Assembly: GCA_963784995.1 (NCBI GenBank)
Contig: CAWATZ010000002.1
Location: forward strand, 186,001 to 250,000
DNA length: 64,000 bases
From: CAWATZ01 sp963784995
GTDB taxonomy: Bacteria; Planctomycetota; Planctomycetia; Gemmatales; Gemmataceae
Reading direction: 5' to 3'
This document shows positions 35,118 to 44,285 of this stretch, piece by piece (within the stretch, counting starts at the first letter, position 1; each line of letters opens with the position of its first letter). The position numbers and the translations under genes are program-made. The notes beneath the pieces are model-generated. The model saw only the letters and a list, made by a program, of their open reading frames with translations, was not told the DNA's origin and ran no database searches.

Positions 35118-35696
35118 TCACTGCGTAGGGACATTCCTGACTGCGGCCTCCCAGTGTTCCAGGAAGACTCTGATGGAGGGCGCTGCACCCGCTCTGACAA
35201 TAAGCTGGGCAGTGTTCAACAGGGCATCTTGTAGAGCGATACGGGTCGGGTGACGAAGGCTCCTAAACAACGCTTCAGCTCTCAAGTGGCTGGTATCGAC
35301 GAACAAGCGGTAAGAATACCCGCCGAAGGGGAATTCATTGCCGCTAGACCAGAGGTCGGTAGTGACCAATACTTCCGCTACTGGGTCAACACAATCTGAG
35401 CCTTGCACAATTAAATGAGTTGAAATGCCTTCCTTCTCTGCGCCAACCTCTGAAACAGCGATGATGAGGTATCTCTCTTGATCACATACAATCCCTGCCA
35501 AGCAGGCAGGAGGTGAAGCAGACGGGTGAATCTCGGTAGCCCACACCTTGCGAACAAGCAACTCGCCGATCTTCTGTCGTTCGGCATCGCGCAGTATGTG
35601 TCTACCGGCCCGAAGTTCTTCAAGTCCTATAACTTGTTCGACGGATGCCCGTAGCCGTACTCCGGCAACCGAATCTCCCGAAAAGACAGATCGCAT
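35118..35696 (-). CDS. Candidate immunity protein of the JAMM/JAB-like module (192 aa)
   Basis: ATG 35696 follows GAGGATCTA and lies 19 bp downstream of the toxin stop (35716), the position expected for a cognate immunity gene. The 192-residue soluble protein is rich in beta/alpha segments (ILRDAERQKIGELLVRKVW; YRLFVDTSHLRAEALFRSL; IRVFLEHWEAAV), with no signal or membrane helix. I do not recognise a named immunity family. Base composition is visibly more A/T-rich than the upstream toxin body, as are the other immunity genes of the array. Function is inferred from position. Confidence 0.6.
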   Translation of the reverse strand: MRSVFSGDSVAGVRLRASVEQVIGLEELRAGRHILRDAERQKIGELLVRKVWATEIHPSASPPACLAGIVCDQERYLIIAVSEVGAEKEGISTHLIVQGSDCVDPVAEVLVTTDLWSSGNEFPFGGYSYRLFVDTSHLRAEALFRSLRHPTRIALQDALLNTAQLIVRAGAAPSIRVFLEHWEAAVRNVPTQ

Positions 35697-35715
35697 TAGA
35701 TCCTCGCTGACTTAA

Positions 35716-38700
35716 TCAGTAACGCCAACCACCAAAAAGATACTGCTTGACGATAAACGGCTCACCGCTTAACCCGAAGAAGGCAACTGTCCCTTGGGAG
35801 TTGACAATATAAGACCGACTCTGCCCAAGCATAGCCAGTGCTAACACATCACTATCACTCACTCCATTACGGATAGCGTTTATCCCGCCAGGGTGTGAAT
35901 GAATGATGAGTCGGTAGGTGTCCTCTGGCAAGTTTCCGCCCATGCGCCCAAGCATTATCAGTTGTCGGGGTCCTCCACGACCTTGCGTACGAACGACGGC
36001 GAACTCGAGGCGCGTATGGAGAGTGAGAGCAGCAATGTCAGTCGTTGTAATCTCTCCTCTCCGCAAAGTAAGCCGTCCACCGGCAGTACTGAGGCGAGCC
36101 AGTAAATCAGCTTGAGCAGCAGACAATTCGCCAGAAAGGAGTGGCGTTACGTCATCAAACGTCGAGGCTATTCGAATCCGCTTAATGCTTTGAACAGTTC
36201 CTCGCCTCCGCCAGACAGCGTTGAACGGAGCTGCCAATTGTTTCCCCAACGCGCTGGCTGCTGTGGCCGCACTCTGCCCCATGGCCACAACCAACTTGGC
36301 GCTGGCTTTGGCCGTGATCGTCGCATACTGCACTCCAACTTTGGTCACGCGAGCGATCCCGGTTGCCGCCACTCCTGCCGCCCGGGCCACCTTCGGCATT
36401 GCTGCCGTGATTTTATTGATCATATAGCTGGCGATGCCTGTGATCAAGTTCTTGGCGACGCCAGCATAGGAAATCCCCAGGACATAGCTGACCACCCCCG
36501 CGAGCATTTGGCCCACCGCCACGCCGCCCTCGTAACTCACTAAATAAGCAGCTTTATAGAGTTGGTATGCCGTGTTGAGACTCGGGAAGAACGCCGGAAA
36601 CACCTTCTGTGCCGCCTCGACAAAGTCCTTGCTTGCCGTCATCTGGGTCCAGAGTTCCTGCAAGCCCGTGCTGATGGCATTGACGGTCTCGCTCGTGTTC
36701 ATCACGAGTTGATACAGCAGCGTTGGGAATCCAGCGATCTGGTTGAAGGCACCTTGAACCAATCCCACGATCAAGCCCCCAGCCATCTCCAAATACTGCA
36801 GCGGCGTTGCCAACTCGAACTGTTGCTCGACGGTCAACCGGTTGCCGGTCAGCAACGCATTGCAATTGCTGTCTTGCTGTGCCACCTTGATTTGCGGATT
36901 TCCTCGGATGTAGGCCGACAGCGACATCCCGTACATGCTGCTGAAGGCCGCATCCAGGGAGGCACGCTCGATGGCGGGCAGTTCCTCGAAGAAGCCTGAC
37001 ACAGTGTCGCCAAACTTAATAACCGCAATGGTTGACTTCCAGGAACTGTCGCTGAGGTCCACGGAATTGCCCGGATACTGCAGGACAGTATGAAGTATCC
37101 GCGCCATCTCAACGGCGTTGCCGTAACCGCCGGGCAGCGAGCCCCAGTCGTCGGGAACGGGAATGTTATTCCGCAGGCCCTTGGTGAACTGCGCTTCAGT
37201 GTTTGTGAAGGTCGTGGCGTCCGTGCGATTGAGGTTGACGTTGATGCTGCCGTCGCTGCCGATCCAGCCGACATAACCCACAATGTTCAGCGGTCGAGCC
37301 AGCACCAGAGTCTGCTGGTCGCCGTCCCCTTCTGCCATGCCTTCAACGAACAGTGCGGCGCCCTTGGCAATCGTCAGGCTGCCGTAGTACGTCTGGCCAG
37401 CTAGAGGGCCCGTGCCTGAAACGGCTGCGGTCGTCATGGTGCCGCCTGACCAGACCATCTGGTCGGTGACGATCAGTTTGCCATAGCCGCTAATTGTGCC
37501 CGCCACCAGGTACAGTTGGCTGATGTTGAGAGCATTCGCAGCCGTCTGCCAAAACTGGTCGCCGGCATTCTGTACACCCAGACCACCGGCGCCGGCACCA
37601 TCGACAATGATAACACCATTCACGACGCCGCCCCCGGTGAAGACGAAGACCTGGGCAGAGTTTCCGCTTCCCCCGCCCGCCAGGATTAGCGCTGCCGAGG
37701 CGCTGATACTCATGCCGCTGCAAGTGCTGCTGCCGCTTTGCAACGTCAAGGTTCCTGACTGGACGTTCACCTGGCCGGTGTTGGCGAACGGCAGAGCAAG
37801 CACGCAAGCGCCGCCGTCCGCCCCGCCACAGTTGAAGGTGCCACTGTTGCTGAAGCTATCGCTGCCGGTTCCGGTCACACGAACGGCATCGTAAGCGGTG
37901 AACGTCCCGGCGTTGGTCATGGTTACGCCGCCCTGGAAGGTCACCAGGGCATTGTCGAACAGGTAAGCGTCGCCCTCCTGATCGATGGTGCGATTACTGG
38001 CCCGTTGTCGGTTGTCGCCGAAGACGAACCAGTCGGCGCAGGAGTCAATGGTGATCGTGGCGGTCGATCCAGCACTGCTGGTCATGGTTCCACCCGTCCA
38101 GTCGAAGGTGCCCAGGACTGTGACGGCGCCCACACCAGATAGCGTACCGTAGCTGAGCAGCAACTGGTTGACGGACGTTGCTCCATTCAGGATCGCCGTG
38201 CCCCCATCGATGACGATCTGGTACAGGTCCAAGGGACAGGCGATGATGGTGTTGCCGCCACTGAAGATCACGAGCCCTTGCGAGGAACCTGCCGCCAGGG
38301 TAAAGTTGGAGGCGCTATCGATGGTATAAGAGACGCTGCCGGCGCCTGCGAAGGTCAGGCTGGCATTGTCGCTTAGCTGGAACGTCCCACCGGTGCTTTG
38401 GCCGCCGCCGGCCAGCGTCAGGTCGCCGCTCTGCACGGCCACCATCGAATTGTTGTTGAAGGGCACGCCAACGTACATTTCCTCGCCGGTCGCGTTGAAG
38501 GTGCCTGCATTGTTGATGGTGGCCGTCCCCGTGTTCAGAGTGAGGATACTGGAACCGGAGGCGGTGATGGCACCTTCGTTGTTCAGGACCACGCCGCCAC
38601 CCATGCTCAGGCCGAGGCCGATGTCATCAATGTTGAGCGTGGCGCACTCCGTGACATTGATGGAGCCGCCTTGCAGAGCCCCGGCTTCCCAGTCAAAATC

Positions 38701-40082
38701 GCCATCGATGGTGAAAGTGGCTGCATTGTTGATTGTACCGCCTAACAGCAATCCGCTGGTTGTCTCCGCGGAACTCTGAAAACTGACGCTGCCACCAATA
38801 ACGTCCAGTGTGCCGGCTGACAAGGAACCGCAGACAGTGACCGTGCCACCGGCGAAGACCATGGTTCCTGTCGTGCTGATGTCGGTAGACAGGTTATAGT
38901 TGCCCCCCGAAAACCCCAGAGCGGCATCCTGGGCGATGTTAAAGGTGCCGGAGATCGTCTCCCCGCCGTTGCCGAACAGCAACGCGCCTCCCTGAACGTT
39001 CACCGTACCGGAGTTGTTGAGGAGGACGTTCAGCGCCGCGGTGGACGTGTTGGTTTTCGTGAAGGTGCCATTGTTCTCAATGGTGCCGGTGCCCTTCATG
39101 AAGCCGCCAGCGGACCCGCTCCAGGTAATCTGACCTTCGTTGTTCAGCGTGCGATCCAGTTCCAGGCGAACAAAGCTGGTACTGTTGATCGTCACCTGGG
39201 CACCGGCAGGAATGATCGTGGTCCCATCACCAGCCATTTCACCGCCTGTCCATGTCAAAGAGGACGTGATGGTGAAGTCGCCTTCTCCGGACAGAATGCC
39301 TCCTGCCAGCGTGGCGTCCACTGTCGTGCCGCCGGCATTGAAGAGGACGGTTCCGCCTGGACCCAGAATGTTGGTCGTTGTCACCTCATACGGGCAATCA
39401 ATCGTGGCAGTGCCGCCAGCGATCCCTTGAAACGTCATGGTTGCGCCGATGCCCTCGATGGTCGAGTCCGCATCACAGGAAAACTGGTTCACGGCCAGCG
39501 TGGCGCCTGGCGCGATGGTCGTTTCGCCATCCACCGAAGCGCCGAAGGGAACGTAAAGCATTCCGTTATCGACCTTCAGCTTGCCGCCCTGGTTGGTGAA
39601 GCGAGTCGATAGAGTCGCCTGGGCCGGCTGCGACGGTGCATACTCGAACGTGCCGAAGTTGTTGTTGAATCCCAGCGCCATGCCGGCGAGGAAAACGCCG
39701 CTTCCTTGAGCCAGGAACGTGCCATAATTGTTGACACCCAAAAGGCCGACGTAATCGTAGCTGCCGCTGCCGGTCCAGTTGACGATGCCTTTGTTCACCA
39801 ACGTGCAATTGAACCCCACGTTGGTGGAACCCAGTCCTTCCTCGGGATCGCCCGTCATGTTGAGGGTGCCATCCGACTCGATCTTGAACGTCATCGCTGG
39901 GCCGTTCGCGGACAGCGGATAATAGCTCAGGACGGTGCCATTGGTCCAGTTGAAGTCCTGCTGGACCGTGAGCGAGCCACAGCCGGTCAGGTTGCCGCCG
40001 GTCAACGAACAGTTGTCCGTCACCGCGGCCGGCGCCGCTGCTGGCGGCTCATCAGGGGGTCCGAAGGTCGCGGTATCCGTTA
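35716..40082 (-). CDS. Giant filamentous polymorphic toxin, C-terminal piece with JAMM/JAB-like tip (frameshifted)
   Basis: Second frame of the long module. The join is near 40080-40087: the upstream frame reads NVGTTDIT and this frame continues LTDTATFGPPDEPPAAAP. About 1450 residues: a beta-helix/filamentous region of WTNGTVL-type and GTFNCGG-type repeats, then a mostly hydrophobic helical region (EELPAIERASLDAAFSSMYG; YVLGISYAGVAKNLITGIA). A ~130-residue tip begins after the RRR near 36200. The tip has a Glu in LTLHTRLEFAVV and HSHPGG at 35888-35901, with S and D in SDSD 35848-35859, fitting a JAMM/MPN metalloprotease-like site with an enlarged loop. The last ~815 residues are paralogous to 44286-46733. 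Confidence 0.7.
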
Positions 40083-43000
40083 GTAATGTCGGTTGTGCCC
40101 ACGTTATAGGCGCCTGAGTCTTCCCAGCAGCAGCCGCTGAAGTGGACCGTACCATCCCCCAGAATGGCCGAGGACGCATCGAGGATGTAATTGCCGCCGT
40201 GGAAATCCAGCGTGCCGTCCTGCTCCACCAGGAAGGTGCCGCCCGTGGAACTGGCCACGGTCCCGGTCGCGAACGGCCCTCCACTCTTATCCGCCAGCTG
40301 CAACGTGCCTTGCTCGATCCAGACGAAGCCAGGGTTGCACTGTTCACCGTCGATGGCAAAGGGCTCGCCATTATTGCCATTGACGTCGAAGCGAATGTTG
40401 AGCGTGGTTGTGCCGCTGTGCTGATCGAAAAGGCCGTCGTCCTCAACCGAGGAGAACGTGTCCAGGGCGTTCCAGGAAGCGCCGCTCTCGCTGGTGAACG
40501 TGCCATCGTTGGTGAAAGTCGAACTCTGGCTGGTAATGGTCCCGCCAATCCAGTAAACGAAGCCATCCCGGGCCACGGTGAAGTTGCCGCCATTGAGGGT
40601 AACCGCACAGTCAAGGTTCAGGATGCCGCTGACGGCCAGGCCTCCGGAAACCAGCAAGGAGCTGGGAGTGGTGCCATCGCTGCTTTCGACCGTCAGCGTC
40701 ACGCCGTCGGCAACGGTCAAGCCCCCTGCTTGCAGGCTGAGGGAGTTGACCAGGATGGTATCGCCCACTCCGTTCGTTGTCGAGATGTTCGCGTTGGGCG
40801 AGTTGATGACGACGTTGTCCTGCTCCGACGGAAGTCTGCCGATGTCCCAGTTGCCGGTGTTGAACCAATCATTGTTCACCGCCCCGGTCCAGGTGATGGT
40901 GGCCGCAGCCGGGGCCGCCGGCGCCCCTGCCAACGTGATCGAAACGGTGGCCACGTTGCTCACCTGGGTGCCGCTGGTTACCTTGTAGGTGAACGAATCC
41001 GTGCCAGAGGAGCCCTGGTTGGGCGTGTAAGTGCATTGCCCAGTGGACGGACTGTAACTCAGCGAGCCTTGCGTGGGCGGCTGCACAACCGTGAATGCCA
41101 GGGAACTGCCGATGGGAGCGGCAACGGCGGATGACAGGTTGAATGTTGTGGCTGTTCCGCTCGTGGCTGTAACCGCGGTAGCGTTGGCGACCGGGGCCGG
41201 AGGCAGCACATTGACGGAAATGGTCGCGACATTGCTGATCTGATCGCCGTTGATTGCCTGGAACGTGAACGTATCCGTCCCTGTAAAGCCTCGCGTCGGC
41301 GTGTAGTCGTACAGTTGGGTCTGGGTGTTGTAGACGAGCGTGCCGTTGGTCGGCCCTTGCACGATTTGCAGGGTCAGCGGATTCGTACTGCCACCGGCGG
41401 AGACGTCGTTGAGCAGGTTGATCTCGGTGGTTTGGTTCGCCGGCGCACTCACGGTGGCATTGCTGGCGACGGGCACGGGCGGCAGCACCAGAATCGACAC
41501 GGTGGCGACGTTGCTGGTCTGGAAGCCGTCGTTGACGGTGAATGTGAACGAATCGCTGCCGCTGAAGGTGGCGTTGGCCACGTAATCGTACTGGCCTGCT
41601 TGGGCGTCCGCGACCAGGGTGCCGTTGCTGGGGGCCTGAACGATGCTGACGGTCAGCGGGTTGTTCACCGCTGCCAGTCCGGCGTCGGCCAGGTTCAGAG
41701 TGATCGCCTGCCCGGCAATGGCAACCACGGCGCCATCGAACGCTATCGGGGCAGGGTCGGACACGGTGATGCTGACCGTGGCCACGTTGCTGTCCAGGAT
41801 GCCGTCGTTCACTTTCCAGGTGAGCGAATCCGTGCCCGTGAATCCCTGATCGGGCGTGTAGGTGTAGACGCCCTTGGTCGCGTCGAAGACCACGGTGCCG
41901 TTGCTGGGCTGTGTCACGATGGTCGTGGTCAGCTGACAGCCGCTGATCGGTGTGGCATTCCCCAGCAGGCGGAAGTTGGTACTCTGATCGGGTAGGACCG
42001 TGAGCGACTGGTTGTCGGCCACGGGCGGATTGGGGTCAGCCACGGTGATGGACACGGTCGCAACGTTACTGGTCTGGATGCCGTCGCTGACCTGGTAGGT
42101 GAAGGAATCGTCGCCGAGATAGCCTTGCGCTGGCGTGTAATCGTACAGACCGGTGTCGGTGTTGTAGGCCAGTGTGCCGTTGCTGGGCTGCTGAACGATG
42201 GTGACGGTGACGTTGTCGCCGCTGGCCGCCCAGGACGTGTCCAGGGGAATACCCGTGGTCTGGTTGGGAGCCACCGTGTCGCTTTGGTCCGCGATGATCG
42301 GGGCGATCTCGATGACGTTGATGGACACGGTGGCGACGTTGCTGCTGGCGATGCCGTCGTTGGCCTGGTAAGTGAACGAATCGTTGCCCGTGAAATCGTG
42401 GTTGGGCACGTAATCGTAGGCATCGAATGTCGGGTCGTAGGTCAGGGTGCCGTTGGCCGGCTGCTGCACGATGGTAAAGCTGAGCGGATTGCCGTTAGGG
42501 GAAGTGGCGATGGTATTGAGGTCGATGTCGGCAGATTCGTTGACGGCCAGGGTCAAGGTGGTGTCGCTGGCTGGGATTTGGATGGTCTGGGTGAGGATGC
42601 TGCTGACGCTGGGGGTGAAGTCGGTGTCGCCCTCGTAGGCGGCGGTAATGTCGTGGGTGCCCTCGCCGAGCGTGGAGGTCGTGAAAGATGCCTGGCCAGT
42701 GCCGTCCAGGGTTTCAGTGTCCAGCAGGGTACCGCCGTCGTAGAAATTCACGACGCCGGTCGGTGTGCCAGCTCCCGGAGCCGCGGCGCTGACGATGGCG
42801 GTGAAGGTGACGTCCTGACCCCAGACGGCGGGGTTGGCGCTGGAGGTCAGTGTGGTGATGCTGCTGGCCTGGTCCACTTGCTCACTCAGCGTGGTGTTAC
42901 TGACGAGGAAGTCGCTGTCGCCGCTGTACTGGGCGGTGATGCTGTCGCTACCCAGGGGCAGCGTGCTGGAACTGAAGGAAGCCTCGCCATTGCCATCCAG

Positions 43001-43957
43001 GGTTACGGTGCCCAGCAGGGTGTCGCCATCGTAGAAGGTCACGGTTCCGCTCGGCATGCCCGTCGCTGGAGATACGGGGCTGACCGTCGCGGTGAAGGTG
43101 ACGTTCTGGCCCCAGACGGCAGGGTTGGCGCTGGCGGTCAGCGTGAGGGTGCTGGCGTCCTGATCGACTTGCTGAGTCAGCGAGGCGCTGCTGGGCAGGA
43201 ACGTGCTGTCGCCACTGTAGTCTGCCGTGATGCTGTCGCTTCCCAGAGGCAAGGTGCCGGTGCTGAAGGAGACGTCGCCGTTGCCGTCCAGCGTTTCGGT
43301 GTCCAGTAGCGTGGTGCCGTCGTAGAAGGATACGGTGCCCGTTGGCGTGCCTGCGGTTGCAGACGCGGCGGCGACGTTGACGGTGAAGGTGACGCTCTGC
43401 CCCAGCACCGAGGGATCCTGGCTGGAAGTCAGCGTGATGCTGCTGGCCCCTTGCTCGACTTGCTGGCTTATCGTAACGCTGCTGGGGAGGAAGCTGCCGT
43501 CGCCGCCGTACTCGGCGGTGATGCTGTCGATACCCACAGGCAGCGTGCTGGTGCTGAAGGTGGCAGCGCCGGTGCCATCCAGAGTTACAGTGCCCAGCAA
43601 GGTGCCTCCATCGTAGAAACTCACGGTTCCGCACGCAAATAGATGCGTCCCGTTATTGCTCGCCAGGATTCGCAGGTTGAGCGCAGGCCAGAGAATCGTC
43701 CTGCCACGGAGAGCCGGTATTTCACGCAAGAACGGAGTGAAGGGTTGATCTGCACCGCACGGATACACTACAACAGATAGAACGTGCCTGAGCTTCCGCT
43801 GCTTCCTTGAGAGGACACCTTCGTCACAAAAGTCACAAAAGGGGACGGATCCCGATTCATACGAATTTGAAAATCGTATGAATTGAGATCCGTCCCCTTT
43901 TGTTTCGTCCCCTTTCTTGTTGAATTGAGATCCGTCCCCTTTCTTGTCGATTTTCAA
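40052..43957 (-). CDS. Giant filamentous polymorphic toxin, N-terminal piece with Ig-like and cadherin-like repeats (5' truncated)
   Basis: True coding is recognisable from about 43626, where GTVSFYDGGTLLGTVTLD starts in the middle of an Ig-like (Big_3) domain. Upstream residues read through repeat DNA (MKIDKKGDGSQF...) and look spurious, so the original start and export signal are missing. The order is five Ig-like units (each with FYDGxTLLDTETLDGxG), then seven or eight tandem cadherin-like repeats (VSDGIQTSNVATVSITV), then a filamentous region starting ITWTGAVNNDWFNTGNWD. The frame ends in YRDLRTP after a +1 shift near 40083. Joined to the piece at 35716-40082 it gives a protein of about 2600 residues. 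Confidence 0.7.
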   Translation of the reverse strand: MKIDKKGDGSQFNKKGDETKGDGSQFIRFSNSYESGSVPFCDFCDEGVLSRKQRKLRHVLSVVVYPCGADQPFTPFLREIPALRGRTILWPALNLRILASNNGTHLFACGTVSFYDGGTLLGTVTLDGTGAATFSTSTLPVGIDSITAEYGGDGSFLPSSVTISQQVEQGASSITLTSSQDPSVLGQSVTFTVNVAAASATAGTPTGTVSFYDGTTLLDTETLDGNGDVSFSTGTLPLGSDSITADYSGDSTFLPSSASLTQQVDQDASTLTLTASANPAVWGQNVTFTATVSPVSPATGMPSGTVTFYDGDTLLGTVTLDGNGEASFSSSTLPLGSDSITAQYSGDSDFLVSNTTLSEQVDQASSITTLTSSANPAVWGQDVTFTAIVSAAAPGAGTPTGVVNFYDGGTLLDTETLDGTGQASFTTSTLGEGTHDITAAYEGDTDFTPSVSSILTQTIQIPASDTTLTLAVNESADIDLNTIATSPNGNPLSFTIVQQPANGTLTYDPTFDAYDYVPNHDFTGNDSFTYQANDGIASSNVATVSINVIEIAPIIADQSDTVAPNQTTGIPLDTSWAASGDNVTVTIVQQPSNGTLAYNTDTGLYDYTPAQGYLGDDSFTYQVSDGIQTSNVATVSITVADPNPPVADNQSLTVLPDQSTNFRLLGNATPISGCQLTTTIVTQPSNGTVVFDATKGVYTYTPDQGFTGTDSLTWKVNDGILDSNVATVSITVSDPAPIAFDGAVVAIAGQAITLNLADAGLAAVNNPLTVSIVQAPSNGTLVADAQAGQYDYVANATFSGSDSFTFTVNDGFQTSNVATVSILVLPPVPVASNATVSAPANQTTEINLLNDVSAGGSTNPLTLQIVQGPTNGTLVYNTQTQLYDYTPTRGFTGTDTFTFQAINGDQISNVATISVNVLPPAPVANATAVTATSGTATTFNLSSAVAAPIGSSLAFTVVQPPTQGSLSYSPSTGQCTYTPNQGSSGTDSFTYKVTSGTQVSNVATVSITLAGAPAAPAAATITWTGAVNNDWFNTGNWDIGRLPSEQDNVVINSPNANISTTNGVGDTILVNSLSLQAGGLTVADGVTLTVESSDGTTPSSLLVSGGLAVSGILNLDCAVTLNGGNFTVARDGFVYWIGGTITSQSSTFTNDGTFTSESGASWNALDTFSSVEDDGLFDQHSGTTTLNIRFDVNGNNGEPFAIDGEQCNPGFVWIEQGTLQLADKSGGPFATGTVASSTGGTFLVEQDGTLDFHGGNYILDASSAILGDGTVHFSGCCWEDSGAYNVGTTDITNGYRDLRTP

Positions 43958-43981
43958 ATTCGTATGAATTATGATCCGTCC
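43837..43981. repeat. REP-like palindromic array at the toxin module boundary
   Basis: Repeated GATCCGTCCCCTTT units (about 43890, 43930, and in inverted sense at 43841) are combined with CATACGA-N9-TCGTATG (43858-43880) and its half-copy AAATTCGTATG (43956-43966). The left end AAAAGGGGACGGATC and the right end ATGATCCGTC are complementary. The array lies between the 5' end of the long JAMM module and the immunity gene of the truncated one, and replaces the expected N-terminal coding sequence of the former. Confidence 0.85.
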
Positions 43982-43990
43982 ACTTGCGTC

Positions 43991-44275
43991 CTAGAGGCTA
44001 GTTGCATTGTCAAGTTTCTTGTTCTCGAGTTCATGCCAATCGCCGATCGTATCAATGATCACTTCTCCAGTGGAGCAGCTAATGACAGCCTTAAACAGCA
44101 CAAATGGTTCACGTTGACCTTGCACGCTAAATGTGACGAGCAACGTTGTCACCTCCCTGTCAGGGATGTGTGTTAGGATAGCAGCTTCCTCAAGGTGAGA
44201 CGGGATGGTGCCTTGAGGAAACAACTCTCGATATTTCCTGAGACCAATGGTCAAGGCGGCGTCAGTAGTTATCAT
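43991..44275 (-). CDS. Candidate immunity protein of the second JAMM/JAB-like module (94 aa)
   Basis: The start ATG 44275 lies 10 bp after the toxin stop (44286-44288) with AAAAGGG in the gap, so the 94-residue product MITTDAALTIGLRKYRELF... is preferred over the longer open frame to 44551, which overlaps the toxin. The protein is small, soluble, alpha/beta, with HLEEAAILTHIPDREVTTLLVTF and AVISCSTGEVIIDTI. It is not clearly similar to the immunity protein at 35118-35696. Immunity role inferred from position behind a polymorphic toxin. Confidence 0.6.
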   Translation of the reverse strand: MITTDAALTIGLRKYRELFPQGTIPSHLEEAAILTHIPDREVTTLLVTFSVQGQREPFVLFKAVISCSTGEVIIDTIGDWHELENKKLDNATSL

Positions 44276-44285
44276 CGAAACCCTT

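Noticed and set aside
42125..43309. Plus-strand open frame opposite the Ig-like/cadherin-like repeats
   Set aside because: It mirrors the periodicity of the minus-strand repeats and has no start signal or recognisable domain.
43837..43981. CRISPR array
   Set aside because: Repeated GTCCCCTTT units are few, irregular in spacing and partly inverted, and no cas genes are nearby; this is a palindromic REP-like array.
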